NCBI GenBank assembly: GCA_020726325.1
Contig: DYST01000006.1
Coordinates: forward strand, 1-38,266
Source of the DNA: Thiomicrospira cyclica
Lineage (GTDB): Bacteria > Pseudomonadota > Gammaproteobacteria > Thiomicrospirales > Thiomicrospiraceae
DNA: 38,266 bases
Direction of reading: 5' to 3'
Positions 1 to 7,587 of the stretch are shown here, in pieces (positions within the stretch are counted from its first letter, which is position 1; the number at the start of each line of letters is the position of its first letter). The translations under genes were made by a program, and so were the position numbers. The notes under the pieces are model-generated. The model saw only the letters and a program-made list of their open reading frames with translations, ran no database searches and was not told where the DNA came from.

Positions 1-2703
1 AATGATGTTATCTGGTCTTGTCGCTCGCATCCACTCGCGCAAATTATCTAAATCATCAAGATCGATTTCATCCCCCAGAGAACCATCATCATTAATCCAG
101 CGTAACCGTTCATTATCTTTAGTCAAAAATAATACCTTGCCATAAAACGCAGGAATATGTCTTGCTTTACGTGCTGCATCTTTGCTACTTTCTTTGGTTT
201 CGATTAAGCGTGTAATCGCTTCATCACCTGGGAAATGACTGAGTGAAACGATGAAGTCAGGATAAAAATAATTTTTACTTTCACCACGAACTAATTTAAC
301 AGAATAAGGTTTTCTATCGGGATTACGATGCCACCATTCAACAAAATTACATCTATCAAGTGCTTTTGCCAGTGCGAGCTCTTCTGTATTAAGCGTCAAA
401 GAACAATCATAGCAACCGACTGAGTAAGTCGCATCATCAAATTGCCAAATTTTATCTTTAAGCAAAGCGCGTGCATCAGTCATTAACACTTGATCGAGTT
501 GTTCATGCTCTTTTTTAAGTGGCGGCATAATGCCATAACTGTTTTTGCGTGACATTTTCAGCTGTAAATCGGTCGGATAAAGCATGACATCGGGCAAAGG
601 CGCGGCATCTTGCGTAATGGCACGAGAAGCAATCGCGGCATAAATCGCTTCGCCCAATTTATCGCTCTGTTGTAATGCGATCCAATGCGCAGCATCGCGT
701 GCCATGCGTTGCATGGTTTTAGCATCTGGCAACGCATCTAACCCCAATGCTTCAATGGCTTCTTCTATTTTGGGCATCATGCGAGCGGCAAGCACAATTA
801 ATATTTCTTTGATGTCGGCATCTTCTACTTGTGGCAAAGCACGCAAGACTTGCATGGCATCTTTGGCAAGCTGATTACGGTCGGTAATAATTTGCACATC
901 TTGCTCATAATGACTACCTCGCGTTAGTTCGGTATGCACCTCTTTTTCTTTGAGTTGATTTCGGGCAACCTTAACCGCATCGGCTTCGAGTTTTGAGGGG
1001 ATGTCTAACCTAGCTGCTGCACTATGTGATAGCTCACTCATGATGTCAATATCAGGCTTTTCTTCTGTTTTGAGTCTATCGCCCAATTTTGGCAAGGTCG
1101 TTTGACGTGGATAAACTGAAATACCGTTTTCTGCCATTAAAGCCGCAAAAGCTTCCTTATTATCAATGCGTTTTACGATCGGTTTTATCACTGTAGATAC
1201 GACATCTGCTTCTTGTGCCAAACTGCTAAAGTCTTCACTGTCTTCATGCACGGTTAAATCAAATAAACTGCTTTGCCCGAATTCGATTTCTTTATCTTTT
1301 GCTGAGTTTTGCGTTAAAAAATTCTCGTATTTATCATTTTCTGCATCGTCACTATCGTTCATGGGTAGTTGTGCGGCATACACTGCTTGCATCTGTGCCG
1401 TGGGTTTATTGGTGATTTTGGTAAAACCGCCAACCGTTTGGCGCACATCCATTTTTTCGGTTTGTCCTTCGAGTTGGCTTTTAACTTGTGCGGTTGAGCG
1501 CACTGCTTGCTCAAAGCCTTGTTGTGCCTCTGCATTACCAAGATAAATATAGGCAGTATTAAACCCTTCAGGAATCTGCTTTTTACCAGAATAATGTGCT
1601 CGAATGGCTTTATCGACACGCATTGCTCTGCCGATAAACTGCATCGCAAAATCGGTATCATTAACAGGTTTTGTCGATGCCAAAACAAAAGCACGCGGCG
1701 CATCAAACCCTGTCCCTGCCGATTGCTTAAAGATTAGCACTTCTTTGCTGGTATCATTGGCAATTGCCGCCATCATGCTCGGATCTGGATTGTCCGAAGT
1801 ATGAATCCCAATGGCTAAGGGCGACACGCCACACAAATTGCTTAAATCTTGCGCTGCTTCCTCTACCGTGCCAGCACCATTGGCAACCTGAACCAATAAT
1901 AACGGATTGAGTGCAATCCCTGCTTCTTGCAGCTGCTTTTTTAGGAGTTTATTGCGTCGCCAACTTTGACGTAATACGGTACGCTTTAGGTCGGCAACCG
2001 ATTGCACGCTTTGGCGCAAATCGTACACAATCGCTTCGATGTATTTTTTATTAAGCTTTGCCTCGACCACTTCATCTCGTCCGACTAAAAAGCTTTCATA
2101 AGCAGAACGCCCTGATTGCGCTAAAAAGTCTAACAAGCGTTGATCTTTTGGGGTTGCTGTTGCCATGAGCATAAAATCGGGATTAAGCCAATGCGCAAAC
2201 TTACCAAACTCTGTTCCTGCATCTAAAGCAATATGGGCTTCATCGACCACTAAGCCAATTTTTAATGACTTGGCACGAATGAGCGTTACCCATTCGGCAA
2301 TCGTGCGCGTGTCGTCGTCACCATCGGCATTATAGCCTTTGGTACGCCAAGCAGCTTTTGATACCCCTTGTGCGGTCGATAACATCACACTACCGCTACT
2401 GGGTTCTTGATTGCGCCCTTCGGACAATAAAACAGGGGTTAAATCGTGCGCATTGGTAATTAATGCGTCTAGGGTCTGCGTAACAAGCGTGGTAAAGGGT
2501 ACAAACCAAAACCAGACGACATCATGCTGTTGACACACATTCGATAAAATACGCGATAGCATAAACGTCTTGCCAGACCCCGTTGGCGCACGCAACAAAC
2601 ACGGTGGTGGATTATCGCGCAATAAGGCTGTGGTAATATTACTAATTAGCTCTTTTTGAAAAGCTTCGGGTTCGAGAAGATGACTTTGTGAGGCATTGAA
2701 CAT
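1..2703 (-). CDS. res: Type III restriction enzyme, Res (helicase-nuclease) subunit, 3' end outside window
   Basis: This frame is open for 901 codons from an ATG at 2703 to the window edge. The ORF track misses it because no stop falls inside the window. The product is the translocating and cleaving subunit of a type III restriction-modification system. It shows a superfamily 2 Walker A motif (APTGSGKT, about residues 38-46), a DEAH box (VVDEAHIALD, about 151-160) and a motif VI-like QFIGRAMR (about 354-361). Near residues 813-834 there is a PD...ETK signature (YPDFIV, then IETKE) of a PD-(D/E)XK nuclease, as expected for Res. Type III Res proteins are usually 900-1000 aa, so only a short C-terminal tail should be missing. 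The start lies 2 nt after the mod stop (TAATTATG), which suggests translational coupling. No frameshift or internal stop was seen when I translated it by hand. Confidence 0.93.
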   Translation of the reverse strand, partial: MFNASQSHLLEPEAFQKELISNITTALLRDNPPPCLLRAPTGSGKTFMLSRILSNVCQQHDVVWFWFVPFTTLVTQTLDALITNAHDLTPVLLSEGRNQEPSSGSVMLSTAQGVSKAAWRTKGYNADGDDDTRTIAEWVTLIRAKSLKIGLVVDEAHIALDAGTEFGKFAHWLNPDFMLMATATPKDQRLLDFLAQSGRSAYESFLVGRDEVVEAKLNKKYIEAIVYDLRQSVQSVADLKRTVLRQSWRRNKLLKKQLQEAGIALNPLLLVQVANGAGTVEEAAQDLSNLCGVSPLAIGIHTSDNPDPSMMAAIANDTSKEVLIFKQSAGTGFDAPRAFVLASTKPVNDTDFAMQFIGRAMRVDKAIRAHYSGKKQIPEGFNTAYIYLGNAEAQQGFEQAVRSTAQVKSQLEGQTEKMDVRQTVGGFTKITNKPTAQMQAVYAAQLPMNDSDDAENDKYENFLTQNSAKDKEIEFGQSSLFDLTVHEDSEDFSSLAQEADVVSTVIKPIVKRIDNKEAFAALMAENGISVYPRQTTLPKLGDRLKTEEKPDIDIMSELSHSAAARLDIPSKLEADAVKVARNQLKEKEVHTELTRGSHYEQDVQIITDRNQLAKDAMQVLRALPQVEDADIKEILIVLAARMMPKIEEAIEALGLDALPDAKTMQRMARDAAHWIALQQSDKLGEAIYAAIASRAITQDAAPLPDVMLYPTDLQLKMSRKNSYGIMPPLKKEHEQLDQVLMTDARALLKDKIWQFDDATYSVGCYDCSLTLNTEELALAKALDRCNFVEWWHRNPDRKPYSVKLVRGESKNYFYPDFIVSLSHFPGDEAITRLIETKESSKDAARKARHIPAFYGKVLFLTKDNERLRWINDDGSLGDEIDLDDLDNLREWMRATRPDNII

Positions 2704-2705
2704 AA

Positions 2706-4559
2706 TTACTTACCGCTTACTTGTTTTTGGGTACGAATCAGACTATCCGCTAAATTGTAGCAGTTCGCCACTCTGCCAGCTTTGATAAAAGCCGCTTCGA
2801 CCGTATCGGGACGGTCGGAATAAACCGCCACACGCTCGCACGGATAGGCAAGCAATTGCTTGATGGCGGGCTTACTGACAACAGGACAAACTAAAACGGC
2901 TAAGGTGTCATTACTGGCAATCACAATCACTTCTTCATTGGTTTCGACTCCAGCCGCCTGTGCTTCTCGCAATCGTAGCATAAGCGTGGCATGTTCTGGC
3001 GTGAGTTCAAATAGCGCGTCAGCACTTTGCAATAAATCAAGCTGCAAATAGGCAAAACTGCCCCCTAAGGCTTTTTGGGTATTTTTTCCATTAATAACAC
3101 TACGCACGCGTTCAGCACAGACATCTCGACATAAATTTTTATCGGGTTCTTTAGCGGTTGCTTCGGTGCTAGAACAGATGATAAATTGTCGGTTTCCACC
3201 GTCTTCGTTATTTAATGCTAATACGGCATGAGCTGTTGTGCCACTACCTGCAAAGAAATCTAAAATAATATCATTGGGCTTACTGGCTTGGTGGATTAGC
3301 TCTTTGATAAGCGTTACAGGTTTAGGGTATTGAAATACTTTTGCACCAAAAAGCTCTTGTATTAACTCTGAACCTTCACCCGCTTGAGGAGAACGAATAC
3401 TAACAACATCTTCATCATCTTGTTCTTCTGTTAGCCTAGAAATCCAAGAACTTAATGGATTAGTATGGCTTTGCAAGTCTTTCCAATGTTTTTTAAATAA
3501 TGGACGACCAAAACCGACTTTTTTATTTAACCAAAAATCTAAATCTGGTGTATCTCTTGATAACAGTGGGCGTTTTCTTTTAGGCGTAACAGGAATATTA
3601 CCAGCGTCAATATCTGCTAGTAGTTCATCCATGCTTATCCAAGTCTTAACCACTTCATCTTGCGGAAAGAGAATTTTATCTTGCTTAATAAATTCTTCTA
3701 TTGTTTCCGTGCGAACGGTTGCACCATCTTTGAGGTTCTTTTCGCTGGCATATCTCCATACGCTGTTTTCATCGCACGGATACCAAGTATCTGTTTTAGG
3801 ATTATGAATAGGGTAATATAAATTCTTCCTATTAAAACGGTCAAAAGCTAAAGTTAATGGATCGCCATTCCAAGGACCTCTAGGGTCATTATCTGGATTT
3901 TTATATTTCTTCTGGGTTTTATCTCTACCTGTAAACGAAAAACCTTCACCTGCATAAATTAAAATATGCTCATGCACATCACTAAAATTTGCGCTTTTAG
4001 CACTTGTAGAATCTCGTGTCCGCCACACCAAACTTCCTAATCGACGATTGGGAAAAACCTCATCCATCAACAACTCTAACTTTGAACGATTTTCATCATT
4101 AATCGATACCATAATGACACCATCAGGCGTGAGTAAATCCCGTGCTAGCACAAGGCGACGATACAAAAATTCTAACCATTGCGAATGACGGTATTTATCG
4201 GTACTGCTCACAAAGCGGTCGTTATACACCCAGTCTTTATTGCCCGTGTTGTAGGGCGGGTCGATGTAAATGACGCGAATTTTACCCCGATGTGTTGTGC
4301 GTAATAAACGCAAAGCATCGTAATTATCGCCTTCGATAATGAGGCTTTGCGAAGCATGTTGGCTGTTTTCTGGCAAGCAAGAGGATTCTGCAATCAGTTT
4401 TGGCAACACAATATTGGCATTAACCGCTTGATCACGGGCGATTAAATCGGCTTCCCATACTAAGCCCAGTTTTCGACTGGTTAGGTGTTCGGCGAGTAAT
4501 CGGCGTAACTGCTGTTCATTGAGCTGATCGAGTTGTTTTAGAATGTCTTGTTTTTGCAT
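2706..4559 (-). CDS. mod: Type III DNA-methyltransferase, Mod subunit
   Basis: The product is a 617-aa adenine-specific DNA methyltransferase that both modifies and recognises the target for the type III system. The catalytic motif IV is DPPY at residues 100-103 (IYIDPPYNTGN). The SAM-binding motif I follows much later as DFFAGSGTT at about 434-442. This order, with a long central target-recognition region between the motifs, is the beta-class arrangement typical of Mod. Motif X-like IEGDNYDALR lies at 75-84. The start is an ATG 16 nt after the upstream nuclease gene, with no clear Shine-Dalgarno sequence. The gene is followed at once by res. I looked for the simple-sequence repeats that make some mod genes phase-variable and found none. 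The recognition sequence cannot be read from the protein. Confidence 0.95.
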   Translation of the reverse strand: MQKQDILKQLDQLNEQQLRRLLAEHLTSRKLGLVWEADLIARDQAVNANIVLPKLIAESSCLPENSQHASQSLIIEGDNYDALRLLRTTHRGKIRVIYIDPPYNTGNKDWVYNDRFVSSTDKYRHSQWLEFLYRRLVLARDLLTPDGVIMVSINDENRSKLELLMDEVFPNRRLGSLVWRTRDSTSAKSANFSDVHEHILIYAGEGFSFTGRDKTQKKYKNPDNDPRGPWNGDPLTLAFDRFNRKNLYYPIHNPKTDTWYPCDENSVWRYASEKNLKDGATVRTETIEEFIKQDKILFPQDEVVKTWISMDELLADIDAGNIPVTPKRKRPLLSRDTPDLDFWLNKKVGFGRPLFKKHWKDLQSHTNPLSSWISRLTEEQDDEDVVSIRSPQAGEGSELIQELFGAKVFQYPKPVTLIKELIHQASKPNDIILDFFAGSGTTAHAVLALNNEDGGNRQFIICSSTEATAKEPDKNLCRDVCAERVRSVINGKNTQKALGGSFAYLQLDLLQSADALFELTPEHATLMLRLREAQAAGVETNEEVIVIASNDTLAVLVCPVVSKPAIKQLLAYPCERVAVYSDRPDTVEAAFIKAGRVANCYNLADSLIRTQKQVSGK

Positions 4560-4575
4560 GGTATTTACACATTAA

Positions 4576-5442
4576 TTATTGTGATGACTGATGTAGATAT
4601 GTTATGTCGGAAATACTTAAACCTGTCATCTCAGCAACAGTTTCCATATCAAAGCCCTTAGCAAGCATGGTTTTAGCGATTTCAATTTTCCCTTCAATTT
4701 TCCCTTCAATCTTTCCTTTTTTCTCCCCATCCATAAATGCCGTATCAATGGTTGCTTGTGCTTCGTTGTAAGATAAAACACTTTTCAGATAGACATCGTA
4801 TTGATCACTATCTAAGTGCGATACTTGTGCAATTTCAAAACCCTTTTGAAAAATCGGTTCGTTTAGAATGGCTGGGATATGATCAAAGTCTTCGAGATGT
4901 TTTAGAAAATAAACCCACTTATCAAAATGCGTTTCGAGTTGATCTTCTGTTTTATTAAACAGCGGCATTTGTAAAAACTTAAAATGCAATTTATCGTAGA
5001 AAACATCACCGTCTTGATCTTTTAGGCAGACATCACGGCGGAATTTGCGTTCTTCTTCTTTTTCGTCATATTTGAAATCGAGGATTGCAATGAAATAGAC
5101 AGGCAGGAGCTTAAAATTCCACACGCCTTTTTGTCCCTGCTCACGAATGGCTGAAGTCGAGTAAAACAACGAGCGATCTTTGAAAAACTGCATCTTCGCT
5201 TTTTGCATTTCGACAATAAAACGTTCCCCTGTCGAGCTTTCGCAATAAATATCAAACACCGCTTTACGTTCGTCAATCGTATCTGCAAGACTTTCAGGAT
5301 TCTTAAAGCTTAATTTTGCTATTTGATGCTGTGGAGGCAGAAGTTGATTTAAAAAATCAACTAATAAATCCTTACTGGCTTCTTCGCCAAACAGCTTCTT
5401 AAAGCCAAAATCGGTATAAGGATTAAAGTATTTACTAATCAT
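4576..5442 (-). CDS. Rpn/YhgA-like PD-(D/E)XK nuclease, transposase-related
   Basis: A 288-aa protein of the Rpn family (recombination-promoting nuclease, 'PD-(D/E)XK nuclease family transposase'). The N-terminus MISKYFNPYTDFGFKKLFG is the family's characteristic opening, so I start at the ATG at 5442. The 370-aa ORF-track version runs back through the 3' end of the kinase gene. A plausible AAAGG ribosome site precedes this ATG. The nuclease core has D64 (VFDIYCES) and E78-x-Q80 (IVEMQ). The C-terminus holds a GKIE repeat followed by a helical tail (MLAKGFDMETVAEMTGLS) typical of the family. Such proteins are thought to cut DNA and are often multi-copy and mobile. No terminal inverted repeats or target duplications were seen here. 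The gene lies 37 nt after the kinase stop and 16 nt before mod. A role linked to restriction-modification is only suggested by position. Confidence 0.85.
   Translation of the reverse strand: MISKYFNPYTDFGFKKLFGEEASKDLLVDFLNQLLPPQHQIAKLSFKNPESLADTIDERKAVFDIYCESSTGERFIVEMQKAKMQFFKDRSLFYSTSAIREQGQKGVWNFKLLPVYFIAILDFKYDEKEEERKFRRDVCLKDQDGDVFYDKLHFKFLQMPLFNKTEDQLETHFDKWVYFLKHLEDFDHIPAILNEPIFQKGFEIAQVSHLDSDQYDVYLKSVLSYNEAQATIDTAFMDGEKKGKIEGKIEGKIEIAKTMLAKGFDMETVAEMTGLSISDITYLHQSSQ
4681..4716 (-). repeat. 12-bp tandem repeat in the Rpn-like gene
   Basis: On the plus strand TTCAATTTTCCC occurs twice in a row, followed by a degenerate third copy (TTCAATCTTTCC). It encodes GKIE units on the minus strand. 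Because the unit is 12 bp, copy-number change would alter length without shifting frame. Confidence 0.85.
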
Positions 5443-5479
5443 AGAGATACCTTTATGAATGGATATTTTGGTGTACTTT

Positions 5480-6574
5480 TCATAGCGATCTCGCAAAAGA
5501 CAACTGCCATATAAAATTAATTGAACCCTGTGTGTTGTGTTCCAACTTAAGCGCACCGTTAATACGTTGTAATACTTGACCCATCTGCCACAAACCCAAC
5601 CCCAAGCCCTGCTCAGAAGATGTCCATAAAGGCTCTTGCATGCGCTTAAAGGTTGCTTCATCAATCGATTTTGGATGACAAAATACAAGCTCTAATTTAT
5701 CGGTTCGTTGTTCCATCACCAAACTCACTGCTTGCAAAGCATCTGCATGTTGCTGATAGTTACGCATTAATTGAAAAGCGGCATCATCAAGTGCTGTCCA
5801 TTCACCCCAAATAAGTACATCAGAGATGTTTTGTTCAATATGCAATATCACACCATGCACCTGCGCCCAACGCAACAGTCGTGCGAACAACTCGGATAAA
5901 GGAATTGCAATCAGATTAACATCTTGTGTATTATTCATATCCCCAGGTGCTGTTAATCTTTTTGCTAATAGCGCGGCTCTATCAGCCATTAAGGGTGCTA
6001 CAGCCTGCCAGCGTTGTAAGGCACTAACCGCATCATTGACGGCAGTTGCCTGCACCTGATTTTGCCACAAGACCATCATTTGCGCTAAGTTTTTAAGATC
6101 ATGTGCTAAAAACATTTGATAGCGCGCAATCCCCTGCTCAAAACTTGTTACCTGACGCATTTTTAAAGCTAAATCCAGCGCACATAAAGCACGTAATTGT
6201 TGACGCAATAATTCAAAATAAAAAGCCTGCTCCCAACGCGCACTGGTTACATAAAATGTAAACTGCAAAGATGCTTCAGACTCAATCACTTCAAAAGTAT
6301 GCACATAGTGGCTTTTTTTACCCTGCTCACGCTCAATCACTTGACCAAACCAATGTAATCGCCATTTCAATCCACAAATCGCTAATGGCGTTAAACAGAC
6401 AAATAAACTGTCTAAAAAATGAATTAAATCTCGCTCTGTTATTTCATTCAGCTGTTGTATTTGCTTTAGCGCACGCATAAAAACATGCCACTTTCTGCGC
6501 AAATACAGCAAAACAGCAATCACAGTTATACCAACCGTGAGCAAAAACAGATACAACCACTCAGGAATGAGCAC
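5480..6574 (-). CDS. PrsK-like sensor histidine kinase with degenerate ATP-binding motif
   Basis: A membrane-anchored histidine kinase of about 364 aa. One transmembrane helix lies near the N-terminus (LYLFLLTVGITVIAVLLYL) and is followed by a cytoplasmic region with no recognised sensor domain. The phosphoacceptor box is FLAHDLKNLAQMM, with His at about residue 158. The HDLKN form resembles PrsK-type kinases of PEP-CTERM/exosortase loci. The N box appears as LMRNYQQHADA and the G2 box as GLGLGLW. The expected G1 box (DxGxG) is replaced by LVFCHPKSID, so ATP binding may be altered. The track start is a TTG at 6586; I prefer the GTG at 6574, which has GGGA six bases upstream. Either start overlaps the regulator's stop, so the pair is probably translationally coupled. 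No exosortase gene is nearby. Confidence 0.72.
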   Translation of the reverse strand: MLIPEWLYLFLLTVGITVIAVLLYLRRKWHVFMRALKQIQQLNEITERDLIHFLDSLFVCLTPLAICGLKWRLHWFGQVIEREQGKKSHYVHTFEVIESEASLQFTFYVTSARWEQAFYFELLRQQLRALCALDLALKMRQVTSFEQGIARYQMFLAHDLKNLAQMMVLWQNQVQATAVNDAVSALQRWQAVAPLMADRAALLAKRLTAPGDMNNTQDVNLIAIPLSELFARLLRWAQVHGVILHIEQNISDVLIWGEWTALDDAAFQLMRNYQQHADALQAVSLVMEQRTDKLELVFCHPKSIDEATFKRMQEPLWTSSEQGLGLGLWQMGQVLQRINGALKLEHNTQGSINFIWQLSFARSL

Positions 6575-7175
6575 GATTAATCCCAAACTTATCCATCAGA
6601 TAGTAAACATTTTCACGCTTGACTCCTAACCGACGCGCCGTTTCATGCACATTTTCATTGCTTTGCAGCCAGACCTGAACAAACAGACGCTTTTCTGCTT
6701 CATTTCGCACCGACTTTAAGCCCGCATCTTCTGAAATATCAAAACGAATGGCATGCATACCCTGCAACTTGGCTTGCGACTCTTGTTTTAGAAATAAAAA
6801 TGCGCGTTTAATGGCAGCAATCAAAGGTTCTATTGCTGTTGGTTTGGTTAGAAAGTCAAATGCACCTAAAGATAAAGCTTTAAATACAATTTCTTCTTGA
6901 TCCTGCCCTGTCAGCACAATTACTTTTGTCTGTGGTCGCGTCATAATCATCTGCGACAAAAGCGAAAAACCAATTTCTGGCGTATAAGGCATAGGAGGTA
7001 GCCCTAAATCAAGTAAAACCACATCAGGCATTTGACTGGATTGTTGCTGTAATAATGCACGCACGGCTTCAGCACTATTAGCCGTATCAATGCTAAAATG
7101 AGCCGACAAGCTCGATGATAGTAACGATAACAAAATTGGGTCATCGTCAATGAGTAATATTTTATCGTTCGCCAT
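6561..7175 (-). CDS. PrsR-like response regulator, receiver plus Fis-type helix-turn-helix, no AAA+ domain
   Basis: A 204-aa response regulator. The receiver has the acidic pocket LIDDDP, phosphoacceptor D56 (VVLLDLGLPP), the T in VLTGQ, and K in FLTKP. The extended loop after LGLPP resembles PrsR-type regulators. PrsR is normally about 450 aa with a sigma-54 AAA+ domain. Here the receiver is joined by a short linker (about 125-165) directly to a C-terminal Fis-like helix-turn-helix (ETARRLGVKRENVYYLMDKFGI). It therefore cannot activate sigma-54 by ATP hydrolysis, and probably acts by DNA binding alone. It is the first gene of the leftward group with the kinase, and its ATG at 7175 has a GTAGGG-like ribosome site. 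Targets are unknown. Confidence 0.8.
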   Translation of the reverse strand: MANDKILLIDDDPILLSLLSSSLSAHFSIDTANSAEAVRALLQQQSSQMPDVVLLDLGLPPMPYTPEIGFSLLSQMIMTRPQTKVIVLTGQDQEEIVFKALSLGAFDFLTKPTAIEPLIAAIKRAFLFLKQESQAKLQGMHAIRFDISEDAGLKSVRNEAEKRLFVQVWLQSNENVHETARRLGVKRENVYYLMDKFGINRAHS

Positions 7176-7259
7176 GCTACCCTACGTCTCTTTTAGAATG
7201 CGCTTGTATCATCAAAAAACAGTCATTACCAGCTCAACTTGCGTAACAACAGAGCATGG

Positions 7260-7295
7260 AATTGTACCACCAGTTATTTATTTTCATGTACAATT
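7260..7295. promoter_or_regulatory. 8-bp inverted repeat in the divergent intergenic region, with -10-like elements
   Basis: AATTGTAC (7260-7267) and GTACAATT (7288-7295) are perfect inverted arms separated by 20 nt. They lie between the leftward response-regulator operon (ATG at 7175) and the rightward small Cys-rich gene (ATG at 7304). Each arm supplies a TACAAT -10-like hexamer on one strand. On the minus strand it is preceded by TGG, an extended -10, which would give a leader of about 80 nt for the regulator. On the plus strand it would give an almost leaderless transcript. No good -35 element was found for either. The arms could be an operator. The remaining 7176-7259 holds nothing else I recognise. 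Confidence 0.4.
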
Positions 7296-7303
7296 AGAAA
7301 ATT

Positions 7304-7531
7304 ATGTCAGCACATTCAAAAAAAATCGATTGCCTTCACTGTCAGCACTACTATATCACTTGGGATAGCGAACGTCCGCATGGCTGCAAGTATTTTGCTT
7401 TTAAGTCGATGCAAATGCCACTTTTAGCAGTTAGCGAATCTAGCGGTCACTCTTGCCAAGCATTTAGTCAGAAAAGCCACCCGCATAGCCAAGACAAAAA
7501 ACCGCCTAATAAAGGCGGTTGGGTGGCTTAG
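7304..7531 (+). CDS. Small Cys-rich conserved protein, putative metal-binding, function unknown
   Basis: The only credible plus-strand gene in the window, encoding 75 aa. The pattern CLHCQHYYITW...RPHGCKYFAFKS...SSGHSC, with Cys at 10, 13, 28 and 51, matches from memory a widespread proteobacterial small-protein family. In that family the form is CxxC-x-H-[FY]-Y-[IV]-T-W-D...GC...F-x-[FS]K-S...ESSG..C. Its members are annotated as hypothetical or, without evidence I know of, as 'uracil-DNA glycosylase'. The four Cys could bind zinc. No signal peptide or membrane segment is visible. It sits between the leftward two-component operon and convergent mltG. The mltG terminator hairpin lies inside its last codons (KKPPNKGGW), so the 3' end serves two purposes. 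The start is weakly supported because no clear ribosome site precedes it. Confidence 0.7.
   Translation: MSAHSKKIDCLHCQHYYITWDSERPHGCKYFAFKSMQMPLLAVSESSGHSCQAFSQKSHPHSQDKKPPNKGGWVA
7491..7520 (-). terminator. Rho-independent terminator after mltG
   Basis: Read on the minus strand, AACCGCC, loop TTTATTA, GGCGGTT, then four more T. The stem is 7 bp and GC-rich, with a T-run of six in all. It lies about 70 nt downstream of the mltG stop and separates the chemotaxis/pabC/mltG transcript from the two-component operon. It overlaps the 3' coding end of the plus-strand small gene. Confidence 0.85.
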
Positions 7532-7587
7532 TTTGATCGATTCAGGATAGCGTCACACGCAGATGAATATTCAGAATGCACCATCTT

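Noticed and set aside
1166-1804. Plus- and minus-strand ORFs in the track (126, 115, 76, 66 aa)
   Set aside because: They are shadows of the res gene, whose long frame is open from 2703 to the window edge with helicase and nuclease motifs.
2706-4559. Phase-variable type III mod gene
   Set aside because: I looked for tetra- or pentanucleotide repeats or long homopolymers in mod and its upstream gap and found none.
5443-5688. N-terminal 82 residues of the track's 370-aa Rpn ORF
   Set aside because: They overlap the kinase 3' end in another frame, and the family's usual first residues start at 5442.
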